Shown piece after piece: positions 1 through 12,544 of a stretch of 64,000 bases of DNA; positions within the stretch are counted from its first letter, which is position 1; each line of letters starts with the position of its first letter. Below the pieces are notes generated by a model. It saw nothing but the letters and a program-made list of their open reading frames with translations, was not told where the DNA came from and ran no database searches. A program made the position numbers and the translations under genes. The DNA comes from Acorus gramineus (Eukaryota > Streptophyta > Magnoliopsida > Acorales > Acoraceae): NCBI GenBank assembly GCA_030737835.1, contig CM060847.1, positions 18,003,979 to 18,067,978 on the forward strand. The letters are read 5' to 3'.

Positions 1-182
1 CACCTCTAAGCCACATTTTATTTTATTTTTTAAATTATATTCTTTTATATAAAAAAAATGGAGTACACAATCATCAAATGTATACTCTTTTACATTTTCC
101 GTATTGGAGTGTATATATGTAACATACATTAGACAATTTCATACATTACAATGACTGCAAATGTGACTCATTTGGCATGCAG

Positions 183-518
183 GATCTCCCGGTGGAGAGG
201 CGGGGGGACGCGGTGAGCAGCATGGTGTACGAGGCGAACGCGCGGGTGCGGGACCCGGTCTACGGGTGCGTTGGCGCGATCTCGTCCCTCCAGCAGCAGG
301 TGGACTCGCTCCAGACCCAGCTCGCGCTCGCCCAGGCCGAGTCCCTCCACCTCCGCAACATGTGGTACGCCGCCTCCGTCTCCTCCGCTCCTAACACCTC
401 CCTCGCCAGCAGCGCCACCACATCGCCCCCCGAGCCGGAGTCGAAGCCATTGTTCGTGCTCGACATGGTGGTGGACCAGCCCATAATCATGAATGACTCC
501 ATCATGTGGTCTTGCTAG
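183..518 (+). CDS. LOB-domain (LBD) transcription factor, last exon only
   Basis: This is the final exon of a class I LATERAL ORGAN BOUNDARIES DOMAIN gene, a plant-specific nuclear DNA-binding family controlling organ boundaries and vascular development. The exon opens after an AG acceptor (tttggcatgcag) in phase 0 with DLPVERRGDAVSSMVYEANA. It continues through the conserved RDPVYGCVG block and a leucine-zipper-like coiled coil (ISSLQQQVDSLQTQLALAQ). It then runs into a Ser/Pro-rich tail ending in MWSC and a TAG stop. The Cys-rich CX2CX6CX3C motif and GAS block must be in exon 1, left of the window. The tail resembles the LBD1/LBD3/LBD4 group, but I cannot pick the orthologue. The reading frame is intact and much more GC-rich than its flanks, so it looks functional. 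About 130 bp of its 3' flank recurs behind the decarboxylase gene at 22350. Confidence 0.87.
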   Translation, partial: DLPVERRGDAVSSMVYEANARVRDPVYGCVGAISSLQQQVDSLQTQLALAQAESLHLRNMWYAASVSSAPNTSLASSATTSPPEPESKPLFVLDMVVDQPIIMNDSIMWSC

Positions 519-560
519 GCCTGCTTGTTATGAAGAACTATATATATATATATATATTAT

Positions 561-696
561 TGTTCTGGCATTTGTCTTGTTTAGGGGACAATTTTCATGT
601 ATACCTTTCTAAAGGTATATTATCAATTAGAGCATTGATAATAATTTTTTGTGCATTTATTGTGTGTCACTGTTTAAATGCATGCCCATCTTAACT
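561..696 (+). repeat. 3'-flank segment shared with the decarboxylase gene
   Basis: This stretch begins tgttctggcatttgtc and ends cccatcttaact. It matches 22350-22480 along its whole length with scattered substitutions. It lies just downstream of the LBD stop codon here and downstream of the decarboxylase stop there. It is probably the 3' UTR or flank of one of the two genes, carried by the segmental duplication. A (TA)n run at 541-556 precedes it. Confidence 0.8.
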
Positions 697-1498
697 ATAA
701 CAAGAATTCCCAAGATGCATTATAGCCCAAATTCTAAACACTCGGACGGATTAGAGTATAAGAGAAAGAAATTGGGTCTCATTTGAACGAATTTTGCGTT
801 TGAAAAAAGGAAAATTCAAAAAAGCGAATCCAAACACCCTTCTGCGTTGAGTTTTTTCAAGCACCAATCCTTGCTTTTTCAGTATATAAAATTGCATGCT
901 TGAAAAGCTATGAAAACAATATTTTTTAAAAGTTGAATATAAAAAAAAAAGATTTTATAAGTCATTGTTTTTCAAACGTACATCTAAATAAAGCATTTGT
1001 CGATGCGTTTCTACCTTAGAAAACCACTGAGGACCTATCTATTTTTTAGTGACAATTTCATGCTACGTGAGAATGCTATTGGCTTAGGCTTGATTCCGAT
1101 ATCAAACCATTACAATTAATGGGGAGATATAAATGTTTTTTTGTGAAGAAAGAAATGGAATATGTATGTCAAAAACACTCTGACCCTCAAGTCTGCTGAA
1201 TGTTTTGATGAATTTTTTTTATATTAATTTTAGCTGGCATACCTCATTAAAATTGAATAAGCTCATTTATAAATCTTTTCACCTTTTCATTTTGTACTTT
1301 GTATTTCTAAAATTGAATGGATCTTTAGTTTGTGATTGTATTCATATTGATAAGAGCTTTAATGCACCCAACCTATTTTTTTAGCCAACTTTAACCGTTT
1401 CTCTTTATTTGAGAGTATATACATTTATATGGTTACCTTTCATTACCGTATAATTTTAATAAAAGGTATATACTTTGAAGTTCAAAGTAGGGCTAAAA

Positions 1499-2357
1499 TT
1501 CAGGCTGGGTGTATCTTTATTCTATTGATAAGCATAATTCTATTTTTTATAATGTAGTTAGTTACATTGTAACACAATTTTGACCTTCAGCCTTATGTCC
1601 TGCTGTCCCTAAACCATGGCTCCCATATGGTATGGCAAGAGTTCATATCATCATATAATCCGTCCCTACTAATGCAAGAAGAGATCTTAAAGATTCTCTG
1701 GAATTAAAGACAAATTGTAAGTGCATGTGCTGGAGTTGACAAATGACTATCTGAGCAAGGCCAGTATATCTAATAAGATGTGACTAATGACACATTCATA
1801 AATGGGCAAAGAAACACAGTTCTGAGCCTTGGGATCACAATGGGTCCAATAAAAGATTCATCCTATTCATTATTTGGATCTTCAAAGTCTTGCAAAACCA
1901 TTGGTCAAACTTCACCTCCAGATGATATGTTCATGCCAGTAATCAATGTGTCTCCTAAAAGAGGAGACATGGTAACCATATATGATGATTTTTTTTTTGT
2001 TATGCTGAATCATACAAACTGCAGCACATGCCATTAACAAGTGCTCTGTTACTTCAGTGTATGATTTGGACACAAAACTTTGTAAAAGTGAATACATTAT
2101 TTTGTCGCATTAGGTTCAAGTGATCTGCTGACCAGATCATTTGAAATTCAGTCAAAAGAAAGGGAAATGTTGCTGTACATATATACTAGTATATTTTGCT
2201 ATTGCTTCTTCTAGCAGTGGCTTACTATTACTTTGCAGGGGAAAGTATGTACAGTTCAAGTGTTGGTATGTCTCCATTTACTGTTTCTGATCCCAGAATT
2301 TAGAACCTCAATGCAACTTTTATCGTCATACAAAACAATATTTCCATGTTCATGTAA
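1499..2357. other. Stretch present in copy A but absent from copy B
   Basis: In copy B the sequence runs directly from ggggctaaaat into acgggtaagg, whereas copy A has about 860 bp between them. I recognise no gene or repeat termini here. A short ORF at 1780-2037 has no recognisable motif. It may be an insertion in A or a deletion in B. Confidence 0.5.
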
Positions 2358-2530
2358 ATACGGGTAAGGGTTTCATTCGGTACAATAAGTGTACATTTGA
2401 AAATGATGTAGAAAGTAGGGTAAAGATATGAGCATAATTAAATTATTTTCTGAATGTATTCCGATCATTAATAAATAAAAAAAAGCATGTTATATGTGAA
2501 TGCAATAACAATAATTAAAGTTAGAGGACT

Positions 2531-2600
2531 TGGACATGTAGCTCAGTGTTTGATAATAATATTTGCAATCAAGACCGGTGAGCTCGAGTCATAACATATA
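2531..2600 (+). repeat. tRNA-like fragment (possible SINE relic)
   Basis: A box-like gtagctcagtgtttgataa is followed about 35 bp later by B box-like ggtgagctcgagtca, the layout of an internal pol III promoter. A second copy at 33640-33710 has the better B box ggtgagttcgagtcc. No cloverleaf can be folded from it, so it is not a functional tRNA. Its presence in both duplication copies makes it older than the duplication. Confidence 0.3.
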
Positions 2601-4221
2601 TTTTAAATACAAAAAATGATAAATCATTCAAATTAAACAGATACCTAGATTCAAAACATACTAAATGCACAATTTTTATTGGAGATATCTAATCGCTGAA
2701 TTTTTCTGAATATTTAAATTTTGTTGAGTAGTAAACCTTAGATATGGTATTATAATCTATGGATTTCACAAGCTTTGTAAAGGATGGATTCCATAGTGAA
2801 AAATCTAACATAATGCCACCGCAGATCCAAACATGTTTTTAATATTTGTATTTGAACGGCCAATATAACATTTTAAAGTCATTTTTTCGCGATTGAGATG
2901 CTCTGGCAGATATGGCGTAGTGCATTTTACATCTACTTGCTTTAAAAAGCCACCATTAATTGGTCCCGCTGAGATAGGTCAAAGCTGGAAAGCTTCAAAA
3001 GAGATATATGATAGTGGTTGTTCCACGACACAAGGATTCAGGGATGTTCTAACCACCTCTAATCTCCTTTAATCATCCCAATATTATATATGCTTGATCA
3101 AATGTACGGACAAATCACTTTTAGGATATAACAAAATTTTAATGAAAGTCTACACATAGCAACTAAACTTTCTATGAAACTATTACGAATTTGTACAATG
3201 ACCAGCATTATATTATATAGGGTATGGAAGGTTGCTTTAGGAAAAAGATACTCGGCCCCATTACAGCCTAATTGCAGTCCATTCTATTTTTATTTTTTAT
3301 TTTTTAAATTATACAATCACTTTTTAAAGTGCATGCTATTATATGAAATGAAGTATATACTGAAATACATTAGTGTATTTTTTTTCATGATGAAAAAATG
3401 AAAAAAAAATTAGGTCATATACTATGATAGTGCAGTATATACTACACTATCATAGCGTATGAGACTGTAAAACGGACTGTAAAAATGACTGACTGTAAAA
3501 CGAACTGTAAAAAATGACTGTGTGTATCAACGCTCGTTGCCTTATTTAATGATTGCATCTATTCCAATTTAAATTTGAAACATTTTAGATTTTTAGTCAT
3601 TCAATAACGAAGAATTACTGTTCGCCAATTTGAAGAGAATGTTGGTCAACCTCATTATTCATTTTAAAAAAATGACAATCAGTGAAAAATCATCTTATGC
3701 TATTTTTATTTCACACACACATAAATGTTAAACATCTCTAATAACGCGTGTATGTGGATCTTTTTTCTTAATTTGTAGTTTTAAGACACTTCAATTATAT
3801 GCTCAAATGTATACCCAAATTTAAATACGAGTAAAAGTCATCTAAAAATCTCTTCAAGCATTTATCCATATCCATGCTAAATTAAATTTTTACTTAAACT
3901 TTTATCCAAATAAAGGGAAACTCAAAGCTTTATCCAAATTTCTAAAGATTATTTTTCTCTTCAACTCCATATTTTAAAAGGATTCGAGTAAAACACAAAG
4001 CAATCGTTGGGGACACACTATATCAAATGAAACTTTTACTCAAAGTTTGCATATGGTCTAAGGTGAGAAAAAAAACAATTCTTTATAACTAATATGAAAA
4101 TATTCTTAAAGTATTACAATCTACTCAATATTATATGTATTCATATAATAAATAATACTAAAAATAAAATTAATTTTAACAAAAAAATTTAAAAACTAAA
4201 AAACTCTGGTGCGAGAACATA

Positions 4222-5010
4222 GGGATGGCAATAGGTCAGGTTAGAGTCGGGATTACTATAATCCAAACTCAACCCATTTCTCCAATGTTAGGCTCTACAC
4301 CAACCACACTCCATCTCAGGTTTTATAATTTAAAATCTATATCCACTCCATTAAATTTCGGGTTTTACATCTTACAGTACATATCCGCCCCACCCCACCC
4401 CGCTTAAAGTGAGTTGAATTGCTCAATCACTATATTTAATATAATAAAAATTATTTAACAAAATAAATTATTTTTGACATGAATGCGGATTTTTGAATCA
4501 TATTCATAAACAACTTCAATTTGACACTAAAATGTCAAAAATGATTTAATATAAATAGTTCATGACATCCATTACATACAATATTTGAAAGTTAATTAAA
4601 ATTTTTTTAGATACATAATATAAATAGTTCAAAATTACATATAAGACCAAATAAATAAAATTTTTGACTTATATTTTAAAAGGAAAAAGAAAAAAGAAAA
4701 TACCATAAAAAATCAAATATCTTTTATTTTTATGGTGACAGACGATTAATTTTATAAATGTGTGTTTTGAATTTTCTTCGTGAGATAAATGTGAAAGAAT
4801 GGATGTAGAGAAAAAAAAATGATGATAGTTGAGTTTTAATTTTTAACTATATTAGGAATTAATTTTCACTTATAATTCATAAATCATAATGATCAAATAT
4901 AGATTGAGTTTGCGGGTTGAGTCGAATTCTAAACATAAAACCCAACCCATGCATTACACGGGTCGGGGTGGGTTAGGACGGGTTTGAAAAATATGGAATC
5001 CAAACCTAAC
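4222..5010. mobile_element. hAT-like non-autonomous element (gatggcaat type), degenerate
   Basis: The left end atagggatggcaataggtc and a right part rich in cgggt-type words (acgggtcggggtgggttag) resemble the common plant elements with GGGATGGCAAT termini. No coding capacity is seen. The same insert is in unit 2 at about 7137-7940, so insertion preceded the tandem duplication. The right terminus is not clear. Confidence 0.45.
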
Positions 5011-5026
5011 TACCAGAACTAGCTAG

Positions 5027-5590
5027 GGGTGCAACTTTGGCGTGTTAAACCGAATATGAACCAATCCAAACTGATATTTTTGGGTTAGTTAGTAGATTTT
5101 TTTTGTTTGGTTTGTGTATGCATTAAAAAATTATTAAACCGGTCTATTTTGATTTGATTTTGGTTTTACTTCAAAAAAATAAAATAACCGTACCGAATTA
5201 AATTTAAACACATGATTATTCATAATTAATATCCATTTAGATAATTTTTTTATATTAAAAACTATATTGTTATTATATCTTTAATATTTATAAAAACAAC
5301 GAATACACTAATTTATATTATCAATCCCAACCATTTGATATTTATGTAAAATTGTAACCAACTAAAAAAAATACTCTGTCCAACTCAAATAGGTAGGAAG
5401 AAAAAAATGATTAGGTATATATATGTTATCTTTAACCGTTCTATTTGATTTAGTTCGATTTAACCAAACAAAGTTCGGATCAGTATTGAATTTTCGGTTC
5501 GATTTTTTTGATTATGCTCAGTTCACGTGATTATATTTTGATTCAATACATATTTGTAAAATATCGAACTAAACCAATCGAATTAAACTC
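5027..5590. mobile_element. Non-autonomous DNA element with ggggtgcaac end and ggttcg-rich arms
   Basis: It starts ctaggggtgcaactttgg, followed by gtttggtttg words. It ends in complementary-type words (gttcgatttaaccaaac, attttcggttcgat). This is typical of small plant DNA elements whose arms resemble each other in inverted orientation. It is repeated in unit 2 at about 7968-8525. Confidence 0.45.
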
Positions 5591-5840
5591 TAACCAGACC
5601 ATCTCAAGAGGACAGTGGATTGATTATAACGATATCAGACGCATTGTGGGGGTTTATAATGCATTTAATTCTCCGGTCCTCCGGGTTCCGGAGTTCGTTA
5701 TCTCTATTCACTCAACCAATCCTTGTCGTTATTCCATTCTTCTTTCTTCCGACCCCAGAAGCAACTAAAGAAAAGGAAAGGTGAGGGGTTGTCAAATCGA
5801 GGCCCCGATTTCTTGTCCGAGGCAATCACTATACATGTCA

Positions 5841-8774
5841 GATATGGCGTAGTGCATTTTACATCTACTTGCTTTAAAAAGCCACCATTAATTGGTCCCG
5901 CTGAGATAGGTCAAAGCTGGAAAGCTTCAAAAGAGATATACGATAGTGGTTGTTCCACGACACAAGGATTCAGGGATGTTCTAACCACCTCTAATCTCCT
6001 TTAATCATCCCAATATTATATATGCTGATCAAATGTACGGACAAATCACTTTTAGGATACAACAAAATTTTAATGAAAGTCTACATATAGCAACTCTGAG
6101 AATTTTCTATAACTTTCTATGAAACTGTTATTAATTTGTATAGTGACCAGCATAATATTATGTAGGGTCTGAAAGGTTGTCTTAGGAAAAAGATACTCGG
6201 CCCCATTGCAGTCTAATTGCAGTCCATCCTGTTTTTATTTTTTATTTTTTAAATTATACACTCACTTTTTAAAGTGCATGCTATTATATGAAATAAAGTA
6301 TATACTGAAATACATTAGTGTATGTTTTTTCATGATGAAAAAATAAATAAAAAATTTGGGTCATATACTATGATAGTGCAATATATACTACACTATCATA
6401 GCGTATGGGGCTGTAAAACGGACTACAAAACGACTGGGTGTATCAGCGCTCGTTGCCTTATCGAATGATTGCAGCTATTCCAATTTAAATTTGAAACATT
6501 TTAGATTTTTAGTCATTCAATAAGGAAGAATTACTGTTCGTGAATTTGAAGAGAATGTTGGTCAACCTCATTATTCATTTTATAAAAAAATGACAATCAG
6601 TGAAAAATCATCCTATGCTATTTTTATTTCACACACATAAATGTTAAGCATCTCTAATAACGCGTGTATGTGTATCTTTTTTCTTAATTTGTAGTTTTAA
6701 GACACTTCAATTATATGCTCAAATGTATACCGAACTTTAAATATGAGTAAAAGTCATTCAAAAATCTCTTCAACCATTTATCCATATCCATGCTAAATTA
6801 AATTTTTACTTAAACTTTTATCCAAATAAAAAGAAACTCAAAGCTTTACTCAAATTTCTAAATATTATTTTTCTCTTCAACTCCATATTTTAAAAGGATT
6901 CGAGTAAAACACAAAACAATCGTTGGGGACACACTATATCAAATGAAGCTTTTACTCAAAGTTTGCATATGGCCTAAGATCATAAAAAAAAAACAATTCT
7001 TTATAACTAATATGAAAATATTCTTAAAGCATTACAATCTACTCAATATTATATGTATTCATATAATAAATAATACTAAAAATAAAATTAATTTTAACAA
7101 AAAATTTTTTTTTTAAAAAAAACTCTGGTGCGAGAACATAGGGATGGCAATAGGTCAGGTTAGAGTCGGAATTACTATAATCCAAACTCAACTCATTTCT
7201 CCAATGTTAGACTCTACACCCATCACACTCCATCTCAGGTTTTATAATTTAAAATCTATATCCATTCCATTAAATTTTGGGTTTTACATCTTACAATACA
7301 TATCCGCCCCACCCCACCTCGCTTAAAGTGAGTTGGATTGCTCAACTACTATATTTAATATAATAAAAACTATATAACAAAATAAATTATTTTTGACATG
7401 AATGTGAATTTTTGAATCATATTCATAAAAAACTTCAATTTGAACACTAAAATGTCAAAAATGATTTAATATAAATAGTTCATGACATCCATTACATACA
7501 ATATTTGAAAGTTAATTATTTTTTTTTAAAATACATAATATAAATAGTTCAAAATTACATATAAGATCAAATAAATAAATTTTTTGACTTATATTTTGAA
7601 AGGAAAAAGGAAAAATAAAATACCATAAAATATCAAATATCTTTTATTTTCATGGTGACAGATTATTAATTTTATAAATGTATGTGTTTTGAATTTTCTT
7701 CGTGAGATAAATGTGAAACAATGGCTGTAGAAAAAAAAATAACGACGATAGTTGAGTTTTAATTTTTAACTATATTAAGAATTAATTTTCACTTATAATT
7801 CATAAATCATAATGATTAAATATAGATTGGGTTTGCGGGTTTAGTCGAATTCTAAACATAAAACCCAACCCAACTAAACCCATGCATTACACGGGTCAGG
7901 GTGGGTTAGGACGGGTTTGAAAAACATAGAATCCAAACCTAACTACTAGAACTAGCTAGGAGTGCAACTTTGGCATGTTAAACCGAATATGAACCAATCC
8001 AACCTGATTTTTTTGGGTTAGTTAGTAGATTTTTTTGTTTGGTTTGTGTATGCATTGAAAAATTAATAAACCAATCTACTTTGATTTGATTTTCGTTTTA
8101 CTTCAAAAAAATAAAATAACCGTACCGCATTAAATTTAAACACATGATTATTCATAATTAATATCTATTTAGATAATTTTTTTATATTAAAAATTATATT
8201 GTTATTATATCTTTAATATTTATAAAAACAACGAATACACTAATTTATATTATCAATCCCAACCATTTGATATTTATGTAAAATTATAACCAACTAAAAA
8301 AAATACTCTGTCCAACTCAAATAGGTAGGAAGAAAAAATTGATTAGGTATATATATGTATCTTTAACCGTTCCATTTGATTTAGTTCGGCTTAACCAAAC
8401 AAGGTTCGGTTCATCATTGAATTTTCGGTTCGGTTTTTTCGATTCTGCTCAGTTCATGTGATTATATTTTGATTCAATACATATTTGAAAAAAATCAAAC
8501 TAAACCAATCGAATTAAACTCTACCAGACCATCTCAAGAGGACCGTGGATTGATTATATCGATATCAGACGCATTGTGGGGGTTTATAATGCATTTAATT
8601 CTCCGGTCCTCCGGGTTCCGGAGTTCGTTATCCCTATTCATCCACTCAACCACTCCTTGTCGTTATTCCATTCTTCTTTCTTCCGAACCCAGAAGCAACT
8701 AAAGAAAAGGAAAGGTGAGGGTTTGTCAAATCGAGGCCCCGATTTCTTGTCCGAGGCAATCACTATACATGTCA
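5841..8774 (+). repeat. Tandem duplication, unit 2 (2934 bp)
   Basis: This is the second copy of 2909-5840, offset by 2932 bp, with scattered substitutions and small indels. Its last 200 bp, including a pyrimidine-rich stretch (ccattcttctttcttccg), sits directly upstream of the gene A start codon at 8822 and is the likely promoter/5' UTR. The equivalent sequence occurs upstream of gene B at 35290-35530. Confidence 0.92.
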
Positions 8775-8821
8775 AATCCTGCCCCTGCATTTTCAATCCC
8801 CGACCTCCCTCACCCTCCGCC

Positions 8822-11800
8822 ATGGCTCGCAAGCTCATGCGCGCCGTTCAATACGGCTCATACGGCGGTGGCGCTGCCTCCCTAAAAGTGAACACGCGAA
8901 ACCTTTTATTTTTACTTTCCTTTATATAGTTGTTATGTAAAATAATTATTTTTTCATGGGTCAAAGTTTTTCTATGGTTTTGATTGGTATATGTGATGTG
9001 TATGAGATATTGATTTATGTTTTTGAATTGGGTTTTTTATTTTTTATTTTTATTTTTTCAAAAAAAAAGAACTTTTGTTTTGTGGGTTTTTATATTTGTA
9101 AAAGTGTTACCCATATGTATTTGAGAGTTATTGTGTGTTACCTGTTGAAATTGTTATATTTTATTTTCATTGGGTATTTTTTTTCCCCCAAATTGTAATC
9201 GATGATTTTGTGTTGTATGATTTGCTCTTGTAGTTCTAATGGTAGTTGTGAATATTGTGGCTTTAGAATGTTCTTTTGCCCATGAATACATGTGAATATG
9301 GTTATCAAATAAAATTATAGTCTTGTGAAATATAATATAAAGGAATATTATGTTGTTGACAATTTTTGAGTGTGGGTATTATTTTATAAGCATGGGAATG
9401 GTGCACAGTAAGCAGTGGTGTTTGGATACTGAATGTGGGTATTATATTAAAAGAGGGGATTTTTTTTTTCGGGATGATCTTGGGATTCATAATCTTATTT
9501 AAATTTAGTCACAGTTTCTACAGTGCAAGTTGCAAAAATTTGGATGCTACAAGTCTACTCACTACTTGCCAGGATGTTTGGTTTTTGTTGTGTGTCTGTT
9601 CTTTTGAAGACTCTGGTTTTGCTTTTTTCTATTGTAATTGGGCATTCTCTTCCTTTTCAATAAAATTGGTGTACGATGCGTACTGTTTTCCCCCAAAAAA
9701 TAAAAAAAAATAAAGAGTCTAGTTGCCAGGATTAAAGAAAGGACATCAGCATAAACTCAGATGAAGATCTCCCTCATCCAAAGGCCTTAAATATTGTTTA
9801 TATTCTATTGAGCCAAAGTTTGAGAAGTAAAAATTAGTGCCATCATCTTTTGTTTTACCTTAAGAGTGAAGTTTTTATATCAGAATCACTTGATCCCCCT
9901 TAACCCGATAACTACATATTTAGTTGGTACACACTGTTGTGGAAGTAAAGAAAGCAAACTTGTTTTAAAGCTGGTACTCATATTCATATGCATAAATTTT
10001 GATTGTAGAAATTCATCATAGAACTACGGGGATGTAGATGAAGTGAGATTTTTCACCCTGGTATATTTTGTCTTCTATTACAATAGTTATGGCTCTATAG
10101 CACTTCATTGAAGACGAGAAATGCATAATACCCTGTTTGATTTTGTCATTCAAACCACCTACAGATGTTTGTCTTTTATGTTTCCTCTTCATAGAGACTC
10201 TTGTTTTGAAGATGTATGTGCAGTATTGCTTCTAGAATTGCTGTTATATGACTGTTTAATTTATTTATTTATTTCTTTTTTATGAGAGAGTTCTTGTACA
10301 CATTACCTGTTGTGCATATAGTGCTTGCTCCTTTTATTAAGCTGTTTGGTTGGGCTTTCTGATTCACACAGCATGTTGATGTTCCAATTCCTTCACCAAA
10401 GAAAGATGAAGTGTTGTTAAAGTTGGAAGCAGCAAGTATAAACCCACTAGATTGGAAAATCCAGAAAGGCGTGGCGAGGCCATTTCTTCCACGCAAGTTC
10501 CCTTACATTCCTGGTAGTAACAGGGGGCAATACTTAATGGCCCACAAAATAGTGAATATATTGTTCTTTTACTTCAATTTTGCATCAATTTTGGGCCATC
10601 AGTAATGTATTTTGTTCTCTGCATGACCTCCACATTCCATGTATCCCAACATGATTTGTGATTTAGGCCTCGTTTGGAACCAATTTTCAAAAACAAACTC
10701 TAGATTGATTAAAATAATCGAAACTAGCTTTTTAATAAAAGCTATTTTGTTGACTTTTAAGACAAAAAAAACCAAAATTTGCAATCAACAGGTGAAATTT
10801 GAAAAATACCCATTCGGAGCAGATTATCTAAAGTTTGATTTTGCAAATGCAAATTGGTTCACACTGGCATAAACGTTGAGGCAGCTTATATAGATTTTAT
10901 TGTTGTCAGAAAAAGGTATAAAGGTTAAATGGAAAAATAGGCCGGGAAAGTCTCTTTTATTACTATTATCTGGATTGCAGTTTCTTTCCAGTCACACATA
11001 AATGCATATTTAATTGCATTTTATGAGAAATTCTGAAAAACTTTCAGCCATGTGAAACCATTTTAGTGAAGGGTGGACATTTTTTAGTTTGATCGTGGCA
11101 TTATCATTATGTCTCGTCTCCTTCCTTGATCCGAACCTGGTAGTAGTCTTCTTTCAAGGAAAGCTTGGAGAAAGAAGTAGCTCGCTCCTCCTAGCTGATC
11201 AGATAAGTCCGCGATGAGAGGGATCGAGTACTGATTCTTGTACTTTATGGTGACCCTCAGTTGTTCTTTATGGTGACCGTCTGAATTTGGCTACCTTGCC
11301 CCGACAGTGGAAAAATTGGAAGTAATATCATGTGCACACTGTAAATTCTTGCCAAACTAATGTTGTTCTTACAGTTCTATGTTTGTTAGGCAAATTTTGG
11401 TAGTTATCTTGTATATAGTATCTCTTCTTTTGATGTAGTAAACATGTCGATAGCTTTCAGCTTATCAACATGTTGATAGATGTAATTGGTGTAAAGTACA
11501 CCATTGAAAACCTTGCTCATCTTTTGGTGGAAAAACCTATCTGTCACCTGCCATGTGATCTTCTTTATTTATGTCTTTTTGTTATATGTGTGATTAGTTT
11601 AATAGCTCAATTTAGGTCGAGTCACAAATGAAGATTGACAGATATCTGTGCTCATAATGAAAACAGTCACAGACGTCGCAGGAGAGGTTGTGGGGGTTGG
11701 TTCTGGAGTAAAGAAGTTCAAGGAAGGTGACAAAGTGGTAGCAATGCTCAATATACCGGTGACCATTTCATGCATTTTTATTCAAAGAAATAAAAAATCT

Positions 11801-12544
11801 CTCTCTTGTTTGTTTGATTTTCTTCCTCTACTGATCAATCATATCCATTAACAGTCTGGAGGTGGCTTCGCCGAATATGCAACAGCTTCAGAAAGCCTCA
11901 CAGTGAAGAGGCCTTCCGAAGTATCCCCTCCTGATGGTGCAGGCCTACCCGTAGCTGGATCCACCGCCCTCCAAATGCTGACTCGAGCCGTCGGGATCAA
12001 ATTCGATGGAAGTGGTAAGCGCGTCAATGTCCTTGTCACTGCAGCCTCAGGTGGTGTGGGCCATTATGTGGTCCAGCTCGCAAAGCTCGGTGACTTGCAC
12101 GTGACGGCCACGTGCGGGGCCAGGAACATAGAGTTCGTCAAAAGCTTGGGGGCTGACGAAGTGGTCGACTACAAAACCCCAGAGGGTGCAAGCTTGAAGA
12201 GCCCTTCCGGACTGAAATATGATGCGGTGTTTCATTGCGCGACGGGGATTGGGTGGTCTGTTTTCAAACCTAATTTGAGTGAAAATGCGATCGTGATTGA
12301 TATTACCCCCTCAGCCGGGACCTTTCTCAACTTCATGCTCAAGAAGCTGATGTGGTCTAAGAAACAGGTGGTGCCATTAATTTCGTCGCCCAAGGCTGAG
12401 AATCTGGATTTCCTTGTGCAGTTGGTGAAGGATGGAAAGCTCAAAACGGTAGTTGACTCGAAGTACCCTCTCAGCAAGGCTGAAGATGCATGGGCGAAGA
12501 GCATGGATGGACATGCCACAGGGAAGGTCATCGTCGAGATGTAA
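8822..12544 (+). CDS. CEQORH: Quinone oxidoreductase-like protein, chloroplast envelope type (paralogue A)
   Basis: This is a medium-chain dehydrogenase/reductase without zinc, homologous to Arabidopsis chloroplast envelope quinone oxidoreductase (ceQORH). Members of that group reduce quinones or alkenals with NADPH and sit on the inner envelope without a cleaved transit peptide. Exons are 8822-8887, 10372-10513, 11667-11758 and 11855-12544, all GT-AG, joining to 329 codons, the family length. Exon 1 gives MARKLMRAVQYGSYGGGAA, exon 2 SINPLDWKIQKG and PFLPRKFPYIP, and exon 3 TDVAGEVVGVGSGVKKF. Exon 4 carries the dinucleotide fold motif VLVTAASGGVGHY (about residues 159-171) and ends HATGKVIVEM. 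The start is supported by paralogues B and C, which share the 66-bp first exon. No frameshift or stop is seen. The tandemly doubled upstream region may affect its expression. Confidence 0.93.

Larger units (their letters stand above)
2909..5840 (+). repeat. Tandem duplication, unit 1 (2932 bp)
   Basis: This is a near-identical direct copy of 5841-8774. It contains the AT-rich flank, a 35-bp hairpin at 3420-3455, two hAT-like inserts (about 4222-4985 and 5027-5590), and the segment that forms the promoter and 5' UTR of oxidoreductase gene A. It ends in atacatgtca, which joins unit 2 with a two-base (ca) microhomology. No coding gene is seen inside. Copy B of the segmental duplication has only one unit. 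Confidence 0.92.

Noticed and set aside
1780..2037. 85-codon ORF as a small gene
   Set aside because: No recognisable domain, no supporting paralogue in copy B and no clear coding bias.
2531..2600. Functional tRNA gene
   Set aside because: A/B box-like words only; no cloverleaf and no matching acceptor stem.
5723..6004. 93-codon ORF spanning the tandem-duplication junction as a new fusion gene
   Set aside because: It starts in 5' UTR-like sequence and runs into AT-rich flank; no motif, and codons look random.
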